Shown in pieces: positions 22,393 through 35,185 of a DNA stretch of 64,000 bases; position 1 is the first letter of the stretch, and every line of letters starts with the position of its first letter. This DNA is from Usnea hakonensis (lineage: Eukaryota > Ascomycota > Lecanoromycetes > Lecanorales > Parmeliaceae), in contig BLJB01000154.1 of NCBI GenBank assembly GCA_013423325.1, positions 1 to 64,000 of the forward strand, written 5' to 3'. The notes beneath the pieces were generated by a model. That model ran no database searches and had not been told where the DNA came from. It was given only the letters and a program-made list of their open reading frames with translations. A program made the translations under genes and the position numbers.

Positions 22393-24035
22393 CTAAGTAA
22401 GCATGACCACACCCCTTGAAGAACGATGATAATCATATTGGAACGTACCGTCAGCTTGCTTATGGGCGGGGACATTGATTGTGTGAACACGTCGAGGGAC
22501 AGTGGAAGTGAACGTTGTACCAGGCCCGAAAAGATCCAGAGTCGAATTTGTATCGCCAGATGAAGAACTATTCATGGAATACTTCTCTAGAGCTGGCGGC
22601 CACGTCCCTATCTTTTTCCTTCTGTCACGAGAATCTTCGTAATTTTCTGGCTGGTCGCCATGCACATGTTCCACACAGTCCCAATTATAGATCGAATGAT
22701 GATGCGACTCGAAATGAAGTTTTAGGAGACTTTTGGATGCCTCGATTTTCTTGTCTCCAATCTTCAGTTCTGCAAGTCCTTGACGCTTGCGTCTCGCCTG
22801 CATCTTTCTGACTAAAGGCTTGATCTTCTGGGCCTGGACGAGTGCTAGGATGAAATTTGAGATCTGTTCCTTGGGCGCCGAGAGGTCTTCGAATCTAATC
22901 TGTTCGACGTGAGGGAGATTTTGTAGATGCTTGGCAAGTTCGGTCATGACAGCGGGATTCGGGTCTTCGTTAAGACGGAGAGCCAGCGTCAGATAAGTTC
23001 CTTCTCTTTCGGACGATGGTGGCTGATCACGCAGAGTCTGTGGCATTAGCCAGATACTGCCAAGGTTGTGGGGCGATTGGTCAAACAGAAGCGGCTTGGT
23101 AGTATCCCGATGTGCTGGAATAGCATGATATACCTTGCGGTGTAAATATCCTGTGGAGAATCCCTTCGGGTTCTCTTCGAGCAGAGACCGTAAGACTTTC
23201 GTCAATGTTGTTGTGAACGAAAAATTCGAATACTTGGGTGCTGGACTCGTCCTGTCGTAAGCGGCTGAGGTCAAGAGCTCGAACTTGCGCTTGCCGATAT
23301 GGTCCGGACCGAAGGCTAGGGCAGCGTAACAGCAGTCCAGGATCACAAGCTGGTCGCATGCGGGCAATCGTAAACAAGCAAGAACATCTGGGAAGAAAGC
23401 AGAACGATCGACCTCTCCTTCATCTGGGTCAAATCTCCTAAAAGGTGGGTTGATCAGCATCGGAAGCTAAGTCTGGTATCTTCCAGCTCTGTTGACATGG
23501 TACGATCCACTTGGGCATTTTTCGGATTTTGCTTACGCTGCAAATTTGAAGTGTTTCGTTTCCCTGCCTTCATAGGCGTGTCCAGCATAGTATACTATTG
23601 CAAGGTCTTCGGGATTGTCAAACTCGTAGCAGAAATCGGCCACCGCCTTGTGTAGAGCTGTTTCCCAACGTTGCGATGGGATCTCGAAGTTGACCGTCTT
23701 GAAATTGAACTCCTTCGCAAACAGCTGTCTCAGCTTGTCCACCTAATTGCAAAGATGTGAGCTTTTGGTCATTCCGTTTCACTTTTGCCTATTGTACCCA
23801 CTTCTGTCTCCCTACATTGCATGTCATCGTCCTTCCATGTCAGAAATAAAGCTCCGACGTGTCTGTATCTGTTCTTCCCATGACGGCGTTGTCCTCCAAT
23901 GGTTTTATTGAATATGATTCGAGCCTTGTCACGTTGTTCCTCACTTCGGGATTTTTTTCTGTGGTCATATAAGGACGGCCGCTGAGGCTCGTTGAGCACA
24001 TGGGCGGAGGAATTGGGCGGTGGGAAGGGCGCCAT
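22393..24035 (-). CDS. Caspase-like (C14) protein
   Basis: Three exons on the minus strand: 24035-23802, 23742-23537 and 23437-22393 (introns 59 and 99 nt, phases 0 and 2), 494 residues. An N-terminal Pro-rich stretch precedes a caspase p20-type fold. A beta strand reads RHVGALFLTWKDDD and is followed by an EVDKLRQLF helix. The catalytic His lies in VYYAGHA (His133), and the catalytic Cys in LVILDCCYAA (Cys183, with Cys182 next to it). This pattern fits the fungal caspase-like family found beside NLR-type proteins rather than the classical metacaspase MCA1, which has a Pro/Gln-rich prodomain and DSCHSG. After the p20 region, at about residues 260-360, comes a domain I do not recognise, then a low-complexity tail. 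The product may act as a protease in regulated cell death, but activity is inferred only from the His/Cys pair. Confidence 0.85.
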
Positions 24036-25538
24036 CGATCCTGGCCGGTGTACTGCAAAGGGAGCAAAGGACAGAGTAAGCAATTGATTGTCGCAAGAGG
24101 AAGATGCTGAGCTTCCTTTAAAAGGAATGGAGGACGACTACCAGTGACAGAAGATTATTTTCAGCCTCAATCCTTCACAGTCGTGCGGCACACCACCATG
24201 GCGGGCTGTGCCTGGTGCTAATCATAGGATTCTGACATGCATGTTTCGGAAGAAAAGCAATGAAACGCAGAAGATAATAAGAATTGGTAAGATGACACAC
24301 CGCCATCACTATGTTGCATCGCGGATGGATGCAACAATAGCTTGGAAGGGGTCAGACTGGAATAAGGTGAGATGAAAAGATGCAAGATGCAAGATGGGAG
24401 GGAAGAAAAAATGATGGAACCGAGTCTGGGCCCAAATCTCGGGCCGGAAAAACATTTCTGCAGGTGACCCAATTTGGAAGCTGAGTAAGACTTCACCAGT
24501 CTAAAGTAAAGTGATTCACGTTCCCATTTCTGACTTTGGACTTGTAAGAACATATATTTGATTAAAATGACTCGTAAGTCCAAAGGATATATCTAAGGCA
24601 CATGTGGTCGAGTCACATTGGTTGACAGAGAACAATACAATTTGTTACTTTATCTTTCCCAGGCGCCAAAGTACGAGTACTTGACTACCTACTTACTTTA
24701 TACCGAACCTGTAAGTACTGAATTCTTTATCTTATCTCTCTAGTCTGTTCTCGTACTTTGACACTCCAATCAACCACTATGCTTACTTTATTTGCTGACA
24801 GAGGATTCACCTGAGCTGCCACATTAGTATTGGTGACGCTGTGCGTTACTGCATTGTCAGGGGTATAGGAAAGCTTGTTTGACTGCCCCTCAATCCCTCG
24901 ATCGCCCCTCTTGACCCAGCCTTACCGTCACTGTCTTTGCAAGAGTCGAGTCTCCGTAATATCTACTAGTGCACACCTTTACAGTCCGCCTCGTTCCCTC
25001 TGAAGGAATTCTTGACAGAATTGCGTCTTGGCTCCAAATATGAGGTCGAAATAAGATATCATGAGTGTGAGAATGTGGGAAAGTGTAAGGTACGTACTCA
25101 TCAAAAGCTCGAATGATCCAGACACTACCAAGGTCTTAGTCAGATGCCCGAGGGCTTAGTATATCTTTACAATTGAAGCCAGCTCTTATTCGCCGCTGAC
25201 TGGACAAAAGCAAGGCTTGAAGATGATCAAGGCGTCCATGATACGAAGAGCGGGAACATGCTTGTTGGCACCTGGAAAAGGTCGGATCTTAAGCTGAGGG
25301 GACGAACAGGAACCAGATGATCAAGCCTCTAGACTGTGCTGCACTGAACGTTAGGATGACTGTACAGATCGGAGATTCGGCCCAAAGACGTGCCGAATGC
25401 CGATTATCTCTCCACAAAGAACTTTACCTTACATAATACTAGGCCGAGTACATAAGACTAAGGTAATCATGTCATTGATCCGTATCAGAATCGTTGTACT
25501 CTATCTCCCTTGCAAAATCCCCCCAAATCAACTTCACC
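24036..25538. other. Intergenic
   Basis: About 1.5 kb between divergent genes (caspase-like to the left, NmrA-like to the right). No gene is seen, only AT-rich stretches with repeated TACTT-type motifs near 24670-24790. Confidence 0.5.
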
Positions 25539-26669
25539 ATGTCCAAACTACTCGTCGTCATTGGTATCACCGGTCAACAAGTACGTAGCTCAAACCATTA
25601 TCACCACCATCTCGCGAGCTGTTCTGACATCACAGGGCGGTTCCGTCGCCAGCCTTTATGCCAGAGAGCCCGGATGGAAAGTCCGTGGCATATCGCGGGA
25701 CCCATCCAAAGCTCAATCCTGGACGGACAAAGGCATCGAAGTAGTCAAAGCCGACCTCGACGACAAAGACTCCCTCATAGCGGCATTCCAAGGCGCCAAT
25801 GCCATTTTCTCTGTTACTGATTTCTGGGCCGAATTTTATACTCCCGCAACGCAGGCGAAACTCAAACCAGGACAGTCAACGAACGAGTACTGCTACGGCC
25901 GCGAGTTACAGCAGAGCAAGAACATTGCTGATGCAGCTGCTACTGTGGGAGGTTTAGATCGATTCATCATGTCGGCCGTGTGCAACGTCAAAAGAATAAG
26001 CAAGGGCAAATACACCTGGGTCTACCATTTTGATGGCAAGGCGGAAGCCGTGGAGTATCTTCAAGAAAGGCATCCAGAGCTTGCTGCAAAGATGTCAATT
26101 ATACACATTGGAGTCTATATGAACAATTCGACACGTATCAAGCCCACAAAAGTCTGCCCAACATACTGAATCCAGATAGAAGGACCTCTAACACAAACTA
26201 GAAAGCAGACGGGACCTACCATTTCGCCAATGTCGGTTCCGGTGACAAGCCACATCCGTTCATCGATACCGTCAGAGATACCGGCTACGTAGTCCGGGCG
26301 GCGCTCCAATCCCCTCCTGGAAAAATCGTCTTGGGGGCCGGTAGCACGATTTCCTGGATTGACTATCTCAAGGTGTGGTGTGAGATCAATAAAGTTCCGT
26401 TCGGAGGGTACGAAGAAGTTCCTCTCGAAGTGTACGAGAAACACATTCCAATGCCGGGACTGGGCAGGGAGTTGGGAGAGATGTTTCTGTTCATGGACGA
26501 ATTTGGGTACACTGGAGGGGAGGACGTAGTGCTTGCTCAAGATGTGAGTCCGACTTATAAGGAGATATGGAGCATCACTAATTCCTGACCACAGCTCGGT
26601 GTTCCGTGTCCAATGACTACATGGGAGGAGTATATCAAATTAGAGGGTGTCTGGGCTGATCTTCTCTGA
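25539..26669 (+). CDS. NmrA-like / HSCARG-type NAD(P)-binding protein
   Basis: Four exons, 25539-25580, 25636-26151, 26202-26543 and 26595-26669, all phase 0; 324 residues. The first 14 residues end in the nucleotide-binding glycine loop GITGQQ, completed by GG across the first intron (GITGQQGGSVA). The Rossmann pattern continues with VRGISRDPSKAQSW, VVKADLDDKDSL and IFSVTDFW. Later blocks DGTYHFANVG and FIDTVRDTGYVV are typical of the NmrA family. NmrA proteins are short-chain-dehydrogenase-like redox sensors without a catalytic Tyr-x3-Lys; the archetype represses nitrogen genes in Aspergillus. The intron at 26152-26201 uses a less usual GTCTGC donor, but its length (50 nt), CTAAC branch site and phase agree. 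Whether this copy is a regulator or an enzyme cannot be decided here. Confidence 0.85.
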
Positions 26670-27219
26670 GGGCGAATCGGAGCGTATAGCTTAGATGATT
26701 GAAACGAGAAAAAAGAATTTTTGGATACGACTCACAAGAGGGCCCTCGATAACTTTGAAACAATCTGCTAATCATGATAACCAAAGAGCTACACCAGCAC
26801 ATGAAATTAAAGCAATCATCCAAGTGGGAAGAGCAAGTGCATTCCAAAAGTCTCATACTCTTTGACTGGCCGAGTCTCAACATTGACATACATATTTCAG
26901 GCCCACAATTCAATTCAAAAAGACGCAGGTGCGGAATCTGTTCAAGCTATATTCAGAAGATATATCTTCTCTAGAGCTCTATCATCACTGCTGGGCCCAA
27001 AAATGATCTACAAGATCTTACTTTGGTTGGGGCTTGTAGGTGCACCGTATGAATTGATGAATGGAGGTGACATGTTTTACAGCATTATGAAGCGTCCTCT
27101 TAAGTACACCTCCGATCAAGACCAGCACTCGCCAGAGCCATCAATGTTGCGCACTACCTCCATTGAGCAGGTGTCCACAGTCCTGTCTCGACATCACCCT
27201 CAAAGCAGACACTAATCCT
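26670..27219. other. Intergenic between convergent genes
   Basis: A 117-codon plus-strand frame (26862-27215) is open but shows no domain or homolog pattern. It may be chance or an eroded fragment. Confidence 0.45.
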
Positions 27220-28061
27220 TCAGCTTCTCCTTATCGCCCAACGCATTTTACGTAGTAGCGTCTTTGCACTCTGCTCCCGTACTGTATCGTTAGCATCGGT
27301 CTTCCCCTCCCACTCCTTTAGGATTGACTTCATCATCTTCGAAAGTTCTTGTTTGAAGATATTCGTTTGAAAACCGAGGTTCTCTAATGAACACAACCAT
27401 CAGTAACGCGCAAACCTCCACAATTCCAAAAGACTTACTCACCTCCTTCCACGCCTCCCTGCCCCTGCGTCTCAATAGGCCCCAGGCCGGAAAATTTCCA
27501 AGGATACCCACCCGCCGGATCATACCCCTTCAGCGCAGCCCGCATCTGCTCTCTCGCTTCATCATACATCTTTACACGCCCCACCGACTCTCTCAACACC
27601 CGCATATCTGTCTCCCGAATCTTAACGCCCAGACGCATAGCCAAGGCGCCAAGATAAACAATCCCATCTCTGAAATCCCGGATCAGGAATCTCTGCAAGA
27701 GGAGACGGAAGAGATCCGTATTGAGCATCTCAACAACGTGCTTTTCATCCTTGGGAAACATGAGGTCCAAATCTTCGATGGCTAAAACGCTAGCTTCGTG
27801 GGAGATGCTATCTACGATGTCGAGGTCATAGTCACAATCAAAGAGGGTGTAGCCCCAGCCGTCTGGTGGTGCTGCCGAGGTCTGGTAAGGGCGAGTGTGG
27901 CGAAGAGAATTTGAACTTGGCCCTTGGAATCGAGAGTGCTTCAAAGCCGGCAGGGACGTTCTCGCAGATCTCATTGGCAGGGGCTTGATGGTGTTTCGAA
28001 GCATAACACGTTTGGCGTGCTGGGACGCCATTTTGAGGATTGGTGCCATTTCCAGAGCCAA
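27220..28061 (-). CDS. Uncharacterised protein, probably mitochondrial
   Basis: Two exons on the minus strand, 28061-27443 and 27383-27220, with a 59-nt phase-1 intron (GTGAGT...ATTAG), giving 260 residues. In-frame ATGs at 28049 and 28031 are also possible. The first about 60 residues are basic, Ser/Arg-rich and free of acidic residues, ending RPYQTSAAPP, which reads like a mitochondrial presequence. The body is helical and charged (YDLDIVDSISHEASVLAIED, LLLQRFLIRDFRDGIVYLG), and the second exon is Lys/Arg-rich. I recognise no named domain. Confidence 0.75.
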
Positions 28062-30575
28062 TACCAGTATGAGATCAATGTCAGTGTATTGAATATGAGA
28101 ATTATCTAGAGGGCAGATTTTTGCAAAAAAGGAAGGCTTTTAAGTAGGAGAGAGAGATTCTGCTACGATACGCTAGGCGTAAGTGATAAGTATCAAGAAA
28201 GCGTGTGTCAATCGGAGGCCGTGCTAATGATTCTCAACTCAGAACGGGGGCCCAATGGACAACGAAGTCTCACAGTACGGCTCAGCAGTGTTGAGATCAC
28301 GACTCAATGACCACTATTGCGGTCCGTCTAGGGACGTCTACACATTCTCGCAGATCACCAAGTGTTAACAACACCAACCCACCTATAACACCACGCCACA
28401 TTTCCAGTACGATATAACATCATCCCTTTCTACCACACACGCAACACCTTCCCCCTCTCAACACCAACATCAACACTTTACCATCAACCCTCCCAAAACT
28501 CCCTATATAACCCTCCGCCATACCTTCTCCACGTTCCCCAAATAAACTAACATACAAGAATACAAGTACCCAAAACCATGCTTCCAACACTGAGCCTGCC
28601 CGTAAATACAAGACCTAGACTCTCCCCCCATTCCCATCCCCGTTCCTCCCCTAATCCCCTCCACCCCCTTGCCCTCAGCCCACCATCTCATCTAGACCCC
28701 CGCAGAATACTCCCATCACTACCTACCACACATTTTTTGCAATCGAGCCTCCAACTAGTCAATCTGCAATAGCAGGCACCATTCCACAGGAAGGAATCTG
28801 CTCAGAAAGCACATCCCCAGTGCAACCCCGAAAATGAAAGCATTCTGCTGCGGTGATACGCGGGGTTTGGTTGCGGAGGGTATGATGGATTGTAGGGTTG
28901 CGGGGGTGTAGAACAGTGTGGCCGCGGGATGGGGAGGGTATGGGGAGGGGAGGGGATGGCATATGCGGAGTGTAATCGGGACAACGGAATTATTCCTTAT
29001 TGCCCCTGAACAGCTAGGTCGGTATTTTGCGAATCCCTTCATCTACTCTTCTATAGACCATTTCGTACACATACTGCCAAGTATCGGGCTGTATGCGCGG
29101 AAAGCTTTCAGGTCGAAGCTGCTATATTTTATATTTGAAGAAAAGAAAAAGCTAGCTGATCCAAAAAAAAATTAGATAATGGTGTTGGTGCTCTAACCTA
29201 TAGACAACTTTAGACTGTTCTACCCTACCTTGAACTTCTTCTACGCCTTTTACGACACCCGTGTCAATGTAACCCGGCCGTTCTTTGCCGGTGTCGGTTA
29301 TTTGGGTAAATCCTCGGATGGGACCCCGGGCAATGTCTCGAAGCACGGATGGCGTGGAGGCAGCTAAAGAAGAGGCTGCTGTCCTGGCGAGTCACAAAAT
29401 TGAAGGAGCTTGTGAGCATTATGCAGTCAAGTATAGCAGCCATCGAACGCTCGCAATTTGCATGGGAGTGTTCCGCCTTATCAAGCCCTAGGATAGTATC
29501 TTAAATGTTGGCTCTTAGTACTTACTACTCTAGAGCTCCCGCAACATCATGTTCGATGGCAATCAAGTCTCTACATCCATGCCGAAAGCGCGAAGAAGGT
29601 ATTCAACAACCAACTTGTACTTATATAGATAACGCATCGATTCATGAAATCATCAGACCGGATACCAATAACGCAAGAGGTAGTTCCCACACCTCGCCAG
29701 CACCGTAGCAACTACTCCTTTCCCAGATTTCCACAAAGCTAGAACGATAACACAGAGCTCATCTCCAGCAAGCGCATAAGATCGCCTCGGCCTGGTTCTC
29801 CTAGGCACTCGGAGATAGATTGCGTGCCAAATGCGGATAAAGTTTTGATATTGATCTTATTATGACTCCAATAGCCTTGGCGAGACACGGAAATTTCTAG
29901 GACGACGAGTATGCTGCACCAAAGCGAGGTAAAAGCATTAGAGGACAGGAGGAAGAAGATCGTCAAAGATACATAGCAAGTGACAAAGCTGCCAAGAGGC
30001 GGGGAAGGGTAGTAGTATTCAAGAATTGGCGCGCCCGGTAGAATCCAGCGCTGTGTCCTGACGGGCGCCCAAATCCCGACGAAACGACTGAGTGCTCGAA
30101 TGCAATTTCTATTGGATGTGGAGCCTCAGTCTGATCAAACGTTCAAAGTCAGCCGTACGATAACCTAGGTATCGTGCGGCATCAAAATCAGAAGGCGCGA
30201 CTCGAGGAGTGTGGGTTTCAGAAGAGTTCGCGAGCGTCAATGCAGGGTCTTCTTGTGGCTGAATGCCGGGGCTGAGCACCTTCCTGCATGTCAGCAGCTA
30301 GCTCGTCACATGACCGAAACGTCAATCCGGCATCTTTTGTCATTCATTCTACAGCGTACACAGCCTCGTCTCCACAGCCAAAGGGTACGCCTCCCAGGCA
30401 GCACTCTGCCTCAGAAATATTAAGATTCTTCACTCCTGTCTCTTACCCTTCTTTCACTTCCTCGCGGCTGCTTGACGACAGTCCCAGCCTCCACCATTGA
30501 ACAATTGAACGCCTACTTTCCACAATCGACAGATCCCACTGCTAGCCTCTACACCTGCTCCACGATCCTTTCGCC
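28062..30575. other. Long intergenic stretch
   Basis: About 2.5 kb without a supported gene. C-rich on the plus strand at about 28380-28760, which explains frames on both strands. The last 300 bp are the promoter of the HET gene; no clear TATA element. Confidence 0.5.
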
Positions 30576-31736
30576 ATGCGTCTTCTCAACACCAAATCAC
30601 ACACATTCAAAGAATTCTTCGATAGCGACATTCCGAAATATGCCATCCTGTCGCACCGATGGGGCGATGAGGAGATCACCTTCCAGGAATTCCGGAAAGG
30701 CAAGAGGCGAGATAGCGAAGGTTACGCCAAAGTGAAGCGATGCTGTTCCCTTGCTGAAGAAAGAGGCTTGGCTTGGGTATGGGTCGATACCTGCTGTATC
30801 GACAAGAAGAGCAGCGCCGAGCTCTCGGAGGCGATCAATTCCATGTATCGCTGGTATGGGAACTCTGAAGAATGTTATGTATACCTCTCCGATGTCGCCT
30901 GGAACTCTCAGGACGTAGAATCATCGAAAGCTTTGTTCACCCAGAGCTCATGGTTCAGGCGTGGATGGACACTCCAAGAACTCCTCGCTCCCAAAAACGT
31001 GACCTTCTTTGACAGCGCATGGAATGGTTTTGGGACAACGGATATTTTAGCGGCCCAGATTTCAGCTGCGACAGGTATCGCAAAGCGCCAAATGCAGTAT
31101 CCTATGGGAGCATGTGTTGCACAAAAAATGAGCTGGGTGTCAAAAAGAAAGACTAGCAGATCGGAGGACATGGCTTACTGTATGCTGGGCCTGCTCAATG
31201 TCAATATGCCGCTGCTCTACGGAGAAGGGGGTGCCAAAGCTTTCATGAGGTTGCAGCTTGAGATCATCAAACAGTCAAACGATGAGTCAATCTTCGCCTG
31301 GACTTTACCAAATTATTCAGTATATACGTCTTTTGGATTGCTAGCTCCCTGGCCGATTTGTTTCGCAGATTCTGGTGACATTGACCGGGACCGTGCAATT
31401 CAAAGAAGGTTTCCTTATCAAGTGACGAATCAAGGGCTACAATTTGAAGTGCCAGTTGCGGCGATCCAACGGAGAAATTATCCAACTGGTCCAGATACAC
31501 TATCGCTTGTACTCAATTGTCGGAGGAAAAATGATGAGGGGTCCCTCAACGTCACAGTTAAACTTTGGAGACCGTGGATACCGGGTGAAGTCAGCTGGAG
31601 AAGACAATGTACCAGGCTAGGACGGAGCGCGATTCTACAAGATTCCATGGAAGGAAGTGAAAAGCGGGCCCTAATTATAAACATATATTGTGGTCCCCAA
31701 TTCATTTTGGATGTCTTTCAGACTGCCAGTCCCTGA
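30576..31736 (+). CDS. HET-domain protein, intact
   Basis: Single exon, 386 residues. It starts MRLLNTKSHTFKEFF, the usual opening of the HET-E/NWD-type HET group, followed by YAILSHRWGDEEITFQEF, YAKVKRCCSLAEERGLAWVW, VDTCCIDKKSSAELSEAIN, MYRWYGNSEECYVYLSDV and SSWFRRGWTLQELLAPKNV. A post-HET block RSEDMAYCMLGLLNVNMPLL, also typical, follows near residue 195. No NACHT or WD repeats are attached, so it is a stand-alone HET protein with a short C-terminal tail. HET domains drive incompatibility-type cell death when activated. A decayed NACHT gene lies 1.8 kb downstream on the other strand, which may be the relic of a partner. Confidence 0.9.
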   Translation: MRLLNTKSHTFKEFFDSDIPKYAILSHRWGDEEITFQEFRKGKRRDSEGYAKVKRCCSLAEERGLAWVWVDTCCIDKKSSAELSEAINSMYRWYGNSEECYVYLSDVAWNSQDVESSKALFTQSSWFRRGWTLQELLAPKNVTFFDSAWNGFGTTDILAAQISAATGIAKRQMQYPMGACVAQKMSWVSKRKTSRSEDMAYCMLGLLNVNMPLLYGEGGAKAFMRLQLEIIKQSNDESIFAWTLPNYSVYTSFGLLAPWPICFADSGDIDRDRAIQRRFPYQVTNQGLQFEVPVAAIQRRNYPTGPDTLSLVLNCRRKNDEGSLNVTVKLWRPWIPGEVSWRRQCTRLGRSAILQDSMEGSEKRALIINIYCGPQFILDVFQTASP

Positions 31737-33490
31737 CGCTACCTCTTATAAGGCGCTATTCATATGTCTCCCGAGCTTACAACCACAACGATCAAATATG
31801 AAACTCGAACGTAAAGATTCTCCGAAACTGTACATACCATCCGAAACTTACAGTAGCAGTCCATACCATGTTGAAGCGCCCAGAAGGGCCAGTCGAAATC
31901 AAGTCCAAGCGACCTTTGCCATCCATCCTCCAGTACAACCCACCAGAAAAGAACGCAAAACGTACCCCTCCCTCCGAACGTACCACCAAACCCGCTACCT
32001 CAACCAAAAAGGCAACAACAAGACCCTCAGCGCCTCCAACGCGCCTTCGTAGAACAAACCTCGCGCCCGTACACCCTTCATCAGCTATCCCGCCTCCCAT
32101 CCACCCATCCATCTTCCCTCCCCACAGCACCTTAGCGCACTCCCTATCCGCACGACACCTAGCACCAATCCATACGAAACCATCGAGGCAAAAACATGCC
32201 AGCAACACAACCAAACGCAATCTGGAATCCAAGTAGAGATCATAACAGCGCGGAAGCACGAAAGTTGTCAGCACCTAGAATCGATTGGCCTCGTAACATT
32301 CCACCGCCCTTTCAAAACCGTGGGCTCTTAACAGAGAAGTGGGAGGGAGATAGCACCCCGCTCGCAATCCAACACGTGTTGTACACACGTAGTCAATCAT
32401 GCTTTCTCCCTCGTCAAAAGAGTGCAAGACGCCATTTGAAAAAGCATGCATCTACTCTCACTGTGCACCCCAAGAAATCAGCACCATACATCAGCCTGCG
32501 AAAAGAAAGAAAAAGAGGCAATATCCCATCTGCTTCCAAAAGAAACCCACTCAGCAGACACCATCCCTCAGCTTCGCTCAACACCACAGTAACGTACTCC
32601 CCTTCATCCTAATACAACACACGACGGTCGGGATATATGCAAGCTACTAAATATATCCAGCCTCTCCTTCAAGATATAATATTGTACTCTATGCTACTGC
32701 TTCACACTCTGGATGCAGAAATCTCATCGATCAGTAACCAATAATTCTCCACATGTGTTCAAATCTCTTCAAACCCACCCCGTCCGCCCTTTGCTTCTCC
32801 ATCATATCATATCATGCCACTCCTCTCGCCTCCCCCTCCCGCCCTTCCGGCCCCGCTCCTCTCCTCTCCCCTTGAAACCCCCCACCCCTCCTCCCTACCC
32901 CAACCCCCCCTATCCCAAAACCCTCATCCCTCTCATCCTCCCCCCCGTCGCAGCCCCCAATTCCACCCTATTCAGCGCCTCAACATTTTCCCAACCAACC
33001 AACCAATCATCTCATCTCATCTCATCTCATAGCCCGTCTCTCAAGAATGATCATACCAGACACGCCAAATACATGTACATAGATATACGCTACAGGACCG
33101 TTTTCAACGTAAGGCGTCCGCGCAAACTTGCCCTACATCCGATCGTACTCATACACAGAAAGGACTCGAAACTTGACGCCCGACTGAACCAATTTCATGG
33201 TCTCATAATATGAGTTGGTATCATGTAGGAATATCACCATCAAGTAGTGACTAGTACCAACATCATGCTTATTTCTTTGGACTACAGTGCGTTGGATTCA
33301 ATAAGTACCCCTTCCCCCCTCGCACCCCCCTTCACTCTAAATCCCCTTCACGCCCTTTCCCAAAACGAGTTAAAACAAAACAACCGCACGACCGAACACT
33401 GTGTGATCCCATTGCCAATCAAGCATTCACTCCTCCGCCCGCCACTCGCCCCATCACCATCGCGGAGCAGCCCATATCCCATTACACACG
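31737..33490. other. Intergenic, pyrimidine-rich
   Basis: Strong C+T bias on the plus strand, peaking at about 32800-32990. Several frames over 100 codons are open but are made of P, S, T and H. A TCATC simple repeat lies at about 33007-33030. No gene supported. Confidence 0.55.
33007..33030. repeat. Pentanucleotide TCATC repeat
   Basis: Four to five tandem units of TCATC in non-coding DNA. Confidence 0.75.
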
Positions 33491-35185
33491 TCATTTCCCG
33501 CCATGGGTTTGAGAGGACGAAAGGGCTGAAAAGATTAGCACTAAACTCCCCCAAGTGTCTGGCAACTGCAGTTGTAGTTGGCGGATATCATTGTCACATA
33601 CACTGCTCTCTTTCGTGACTAAGATTCCGATGTAACGAGCTAAGTGTTTGCGGTCGGAACCGCGAAAACACGATATGTTCTTTTCATGAACTTCGTGTGC
33701 CTCCTCTTGTAAGTCATTAGCAAACGATCCAAGGAGCTCCTGGAGCTTTCTCCCAAAGTCATCCCTAGACATAGTCTCCAATGCGGTCTTGTAAATTGGG
33801 CGAAGGACATCATCATTTATGGAAAGGGTGTGGAGGACTCTTCTGATCTCAGAACCCTTGGATGAGTCGAAGCTTAGAGCAGACTCCTGCTCCAAGAGGA
33901 TGGGACTAAAGCCATGCTCGACAGACTAGTGCTCTAATTTGTCCAAGCGTGCAGTAACCGTGCCTTCGGATCTTGGAAGTTCAGGATCCGATTCTTTTTG
34001 ATCAGGATCTAATCCAGTGGCCCCATTGTCTCGAAGTGCGCTTCGATACCCTAAATTCGGATCGGATTCATAGGTCGAATCCGGAGAGCCTACCTCTTCT
34101 ACCCATAGATGATCTCCGACCTGCGTAATGATTTGTGATATCAACTCTAGGGGATAAGTACCGACACGTAATCTGGCTAAGAAGTAAATCTCGACTTCTC
34201 GTTGTGCCGTATTACCCTCTGAACCCTCCCTCACGCTCGAAATGTAAGACTTCCAAATCTCAAAGTGACTTCCACCAATACTCTGGATCTCCCTCTCAAA
34301 TAATTTAGGATCGATCATCCTTTGCAGAAGCGTGCCATGCAGCACCCAGTAAGTGACGGCGTAACGGAAGAATGGTAAACCCCCCGTAACGGCATTCCTA
34401 ATTTCCGCATCTTCCGGAGGCTCGGGAATGGTGTAAGGGCCGTCCTTCTCACTCTTTTACGGCAGCTGTTTACGGTACAGTAGACAAGCTCGTAGTAAGA
34501 TCATTTCTCCGTCAGGATGTCCATTACCAAGCCTCGACATAAAGATACTCTTCACATGCTCGTGTGCTGAAGCATGAACAAACATTACGAGGCCAGACTG
34601 GATAGACAACAGGCCTCGAGAAAAAGTAAGAAAGTTGGTTTCGAGCCTTACTTATCGCTCGATAGTGTTTTCCCGTTCGATCGATGGCAAATTTCTTGCA
34701 TAGCCAAAGGCGTGACGGCAAAGAGAACGACGGCCATCATCCGCAGACATTGAGGATCGTCGCTCATATCGATCTTGCCCAGAACCGTATCGTATGTGTG
34801 GGACAATAGAGACGGGAAAGCATGAAGTCGTTGTTCAAGGTCGCCGACGTGGACACCCTTTGCATCAGCTGATAGCAATATTTCGTATGAGTTCTCCACA
34901 ACAGCATTGACTGGTGGTTCATACTTGGCTACTGATGCATTAATTGAGGATCGAAGATAACCCACAGCAGCAGTACGTATTTTATCCAGAGCCATATTAC
35001 GAACATAATCGACAACAGCGGGAAGGGTTTCCCCCCAGAGCAGCAAGATACATCTCATCCAGAGCAGCGATATGACTGTCATTCAGTACATGCTCTGCTT
35101 GGGAGTCTGACTTGCCAATCCAACGACGGATTGAAATTGCGACCATTCGGTACCCTATATCGTCCTGATTCGAGAATCTTGCCAA
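33491..35185 (-). pseudogene. Decayed NACHT/winged-helix (NLR-type) gene remnant
   Basis: The minus strand keeps the order of a fungal STAND protein after its nucleotide-binding core. LEQRLHAFPSLLSHTYDTVL and LRMMAVVLFAVTPLAMQEIC match the winged-helix segment that follows NACHT. A LVMFVHASAHEHVKSIF block, like the usual SV..YL segment, comes next, then a long C-terminal region to 33491. The Walker A end of NACHT is absent; upstream is low-complexity DNA. A frameshift lies at the run of C at about 35028-35034, an in-frame TAG at about 33930 (could be CAG to TAG) splits two otherwise joined frames, and further breaks lie near 34450. It is probably a dead NLR-like gene; the subclass is not certain. 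Confidence 0.65.

Noticed and set aside
26862..27215. 117-codon plus-strand frame between convergent genes
   Set aside because: No domain and no conserved pattern; it lies in a 3' intergenic region.
31792..32274. 160-codon minus frame and overlapping 122-codon plus frame
   Set aside because: The two frames oppose each other in C-rich DNA and neither has a domain; not supported as genes.
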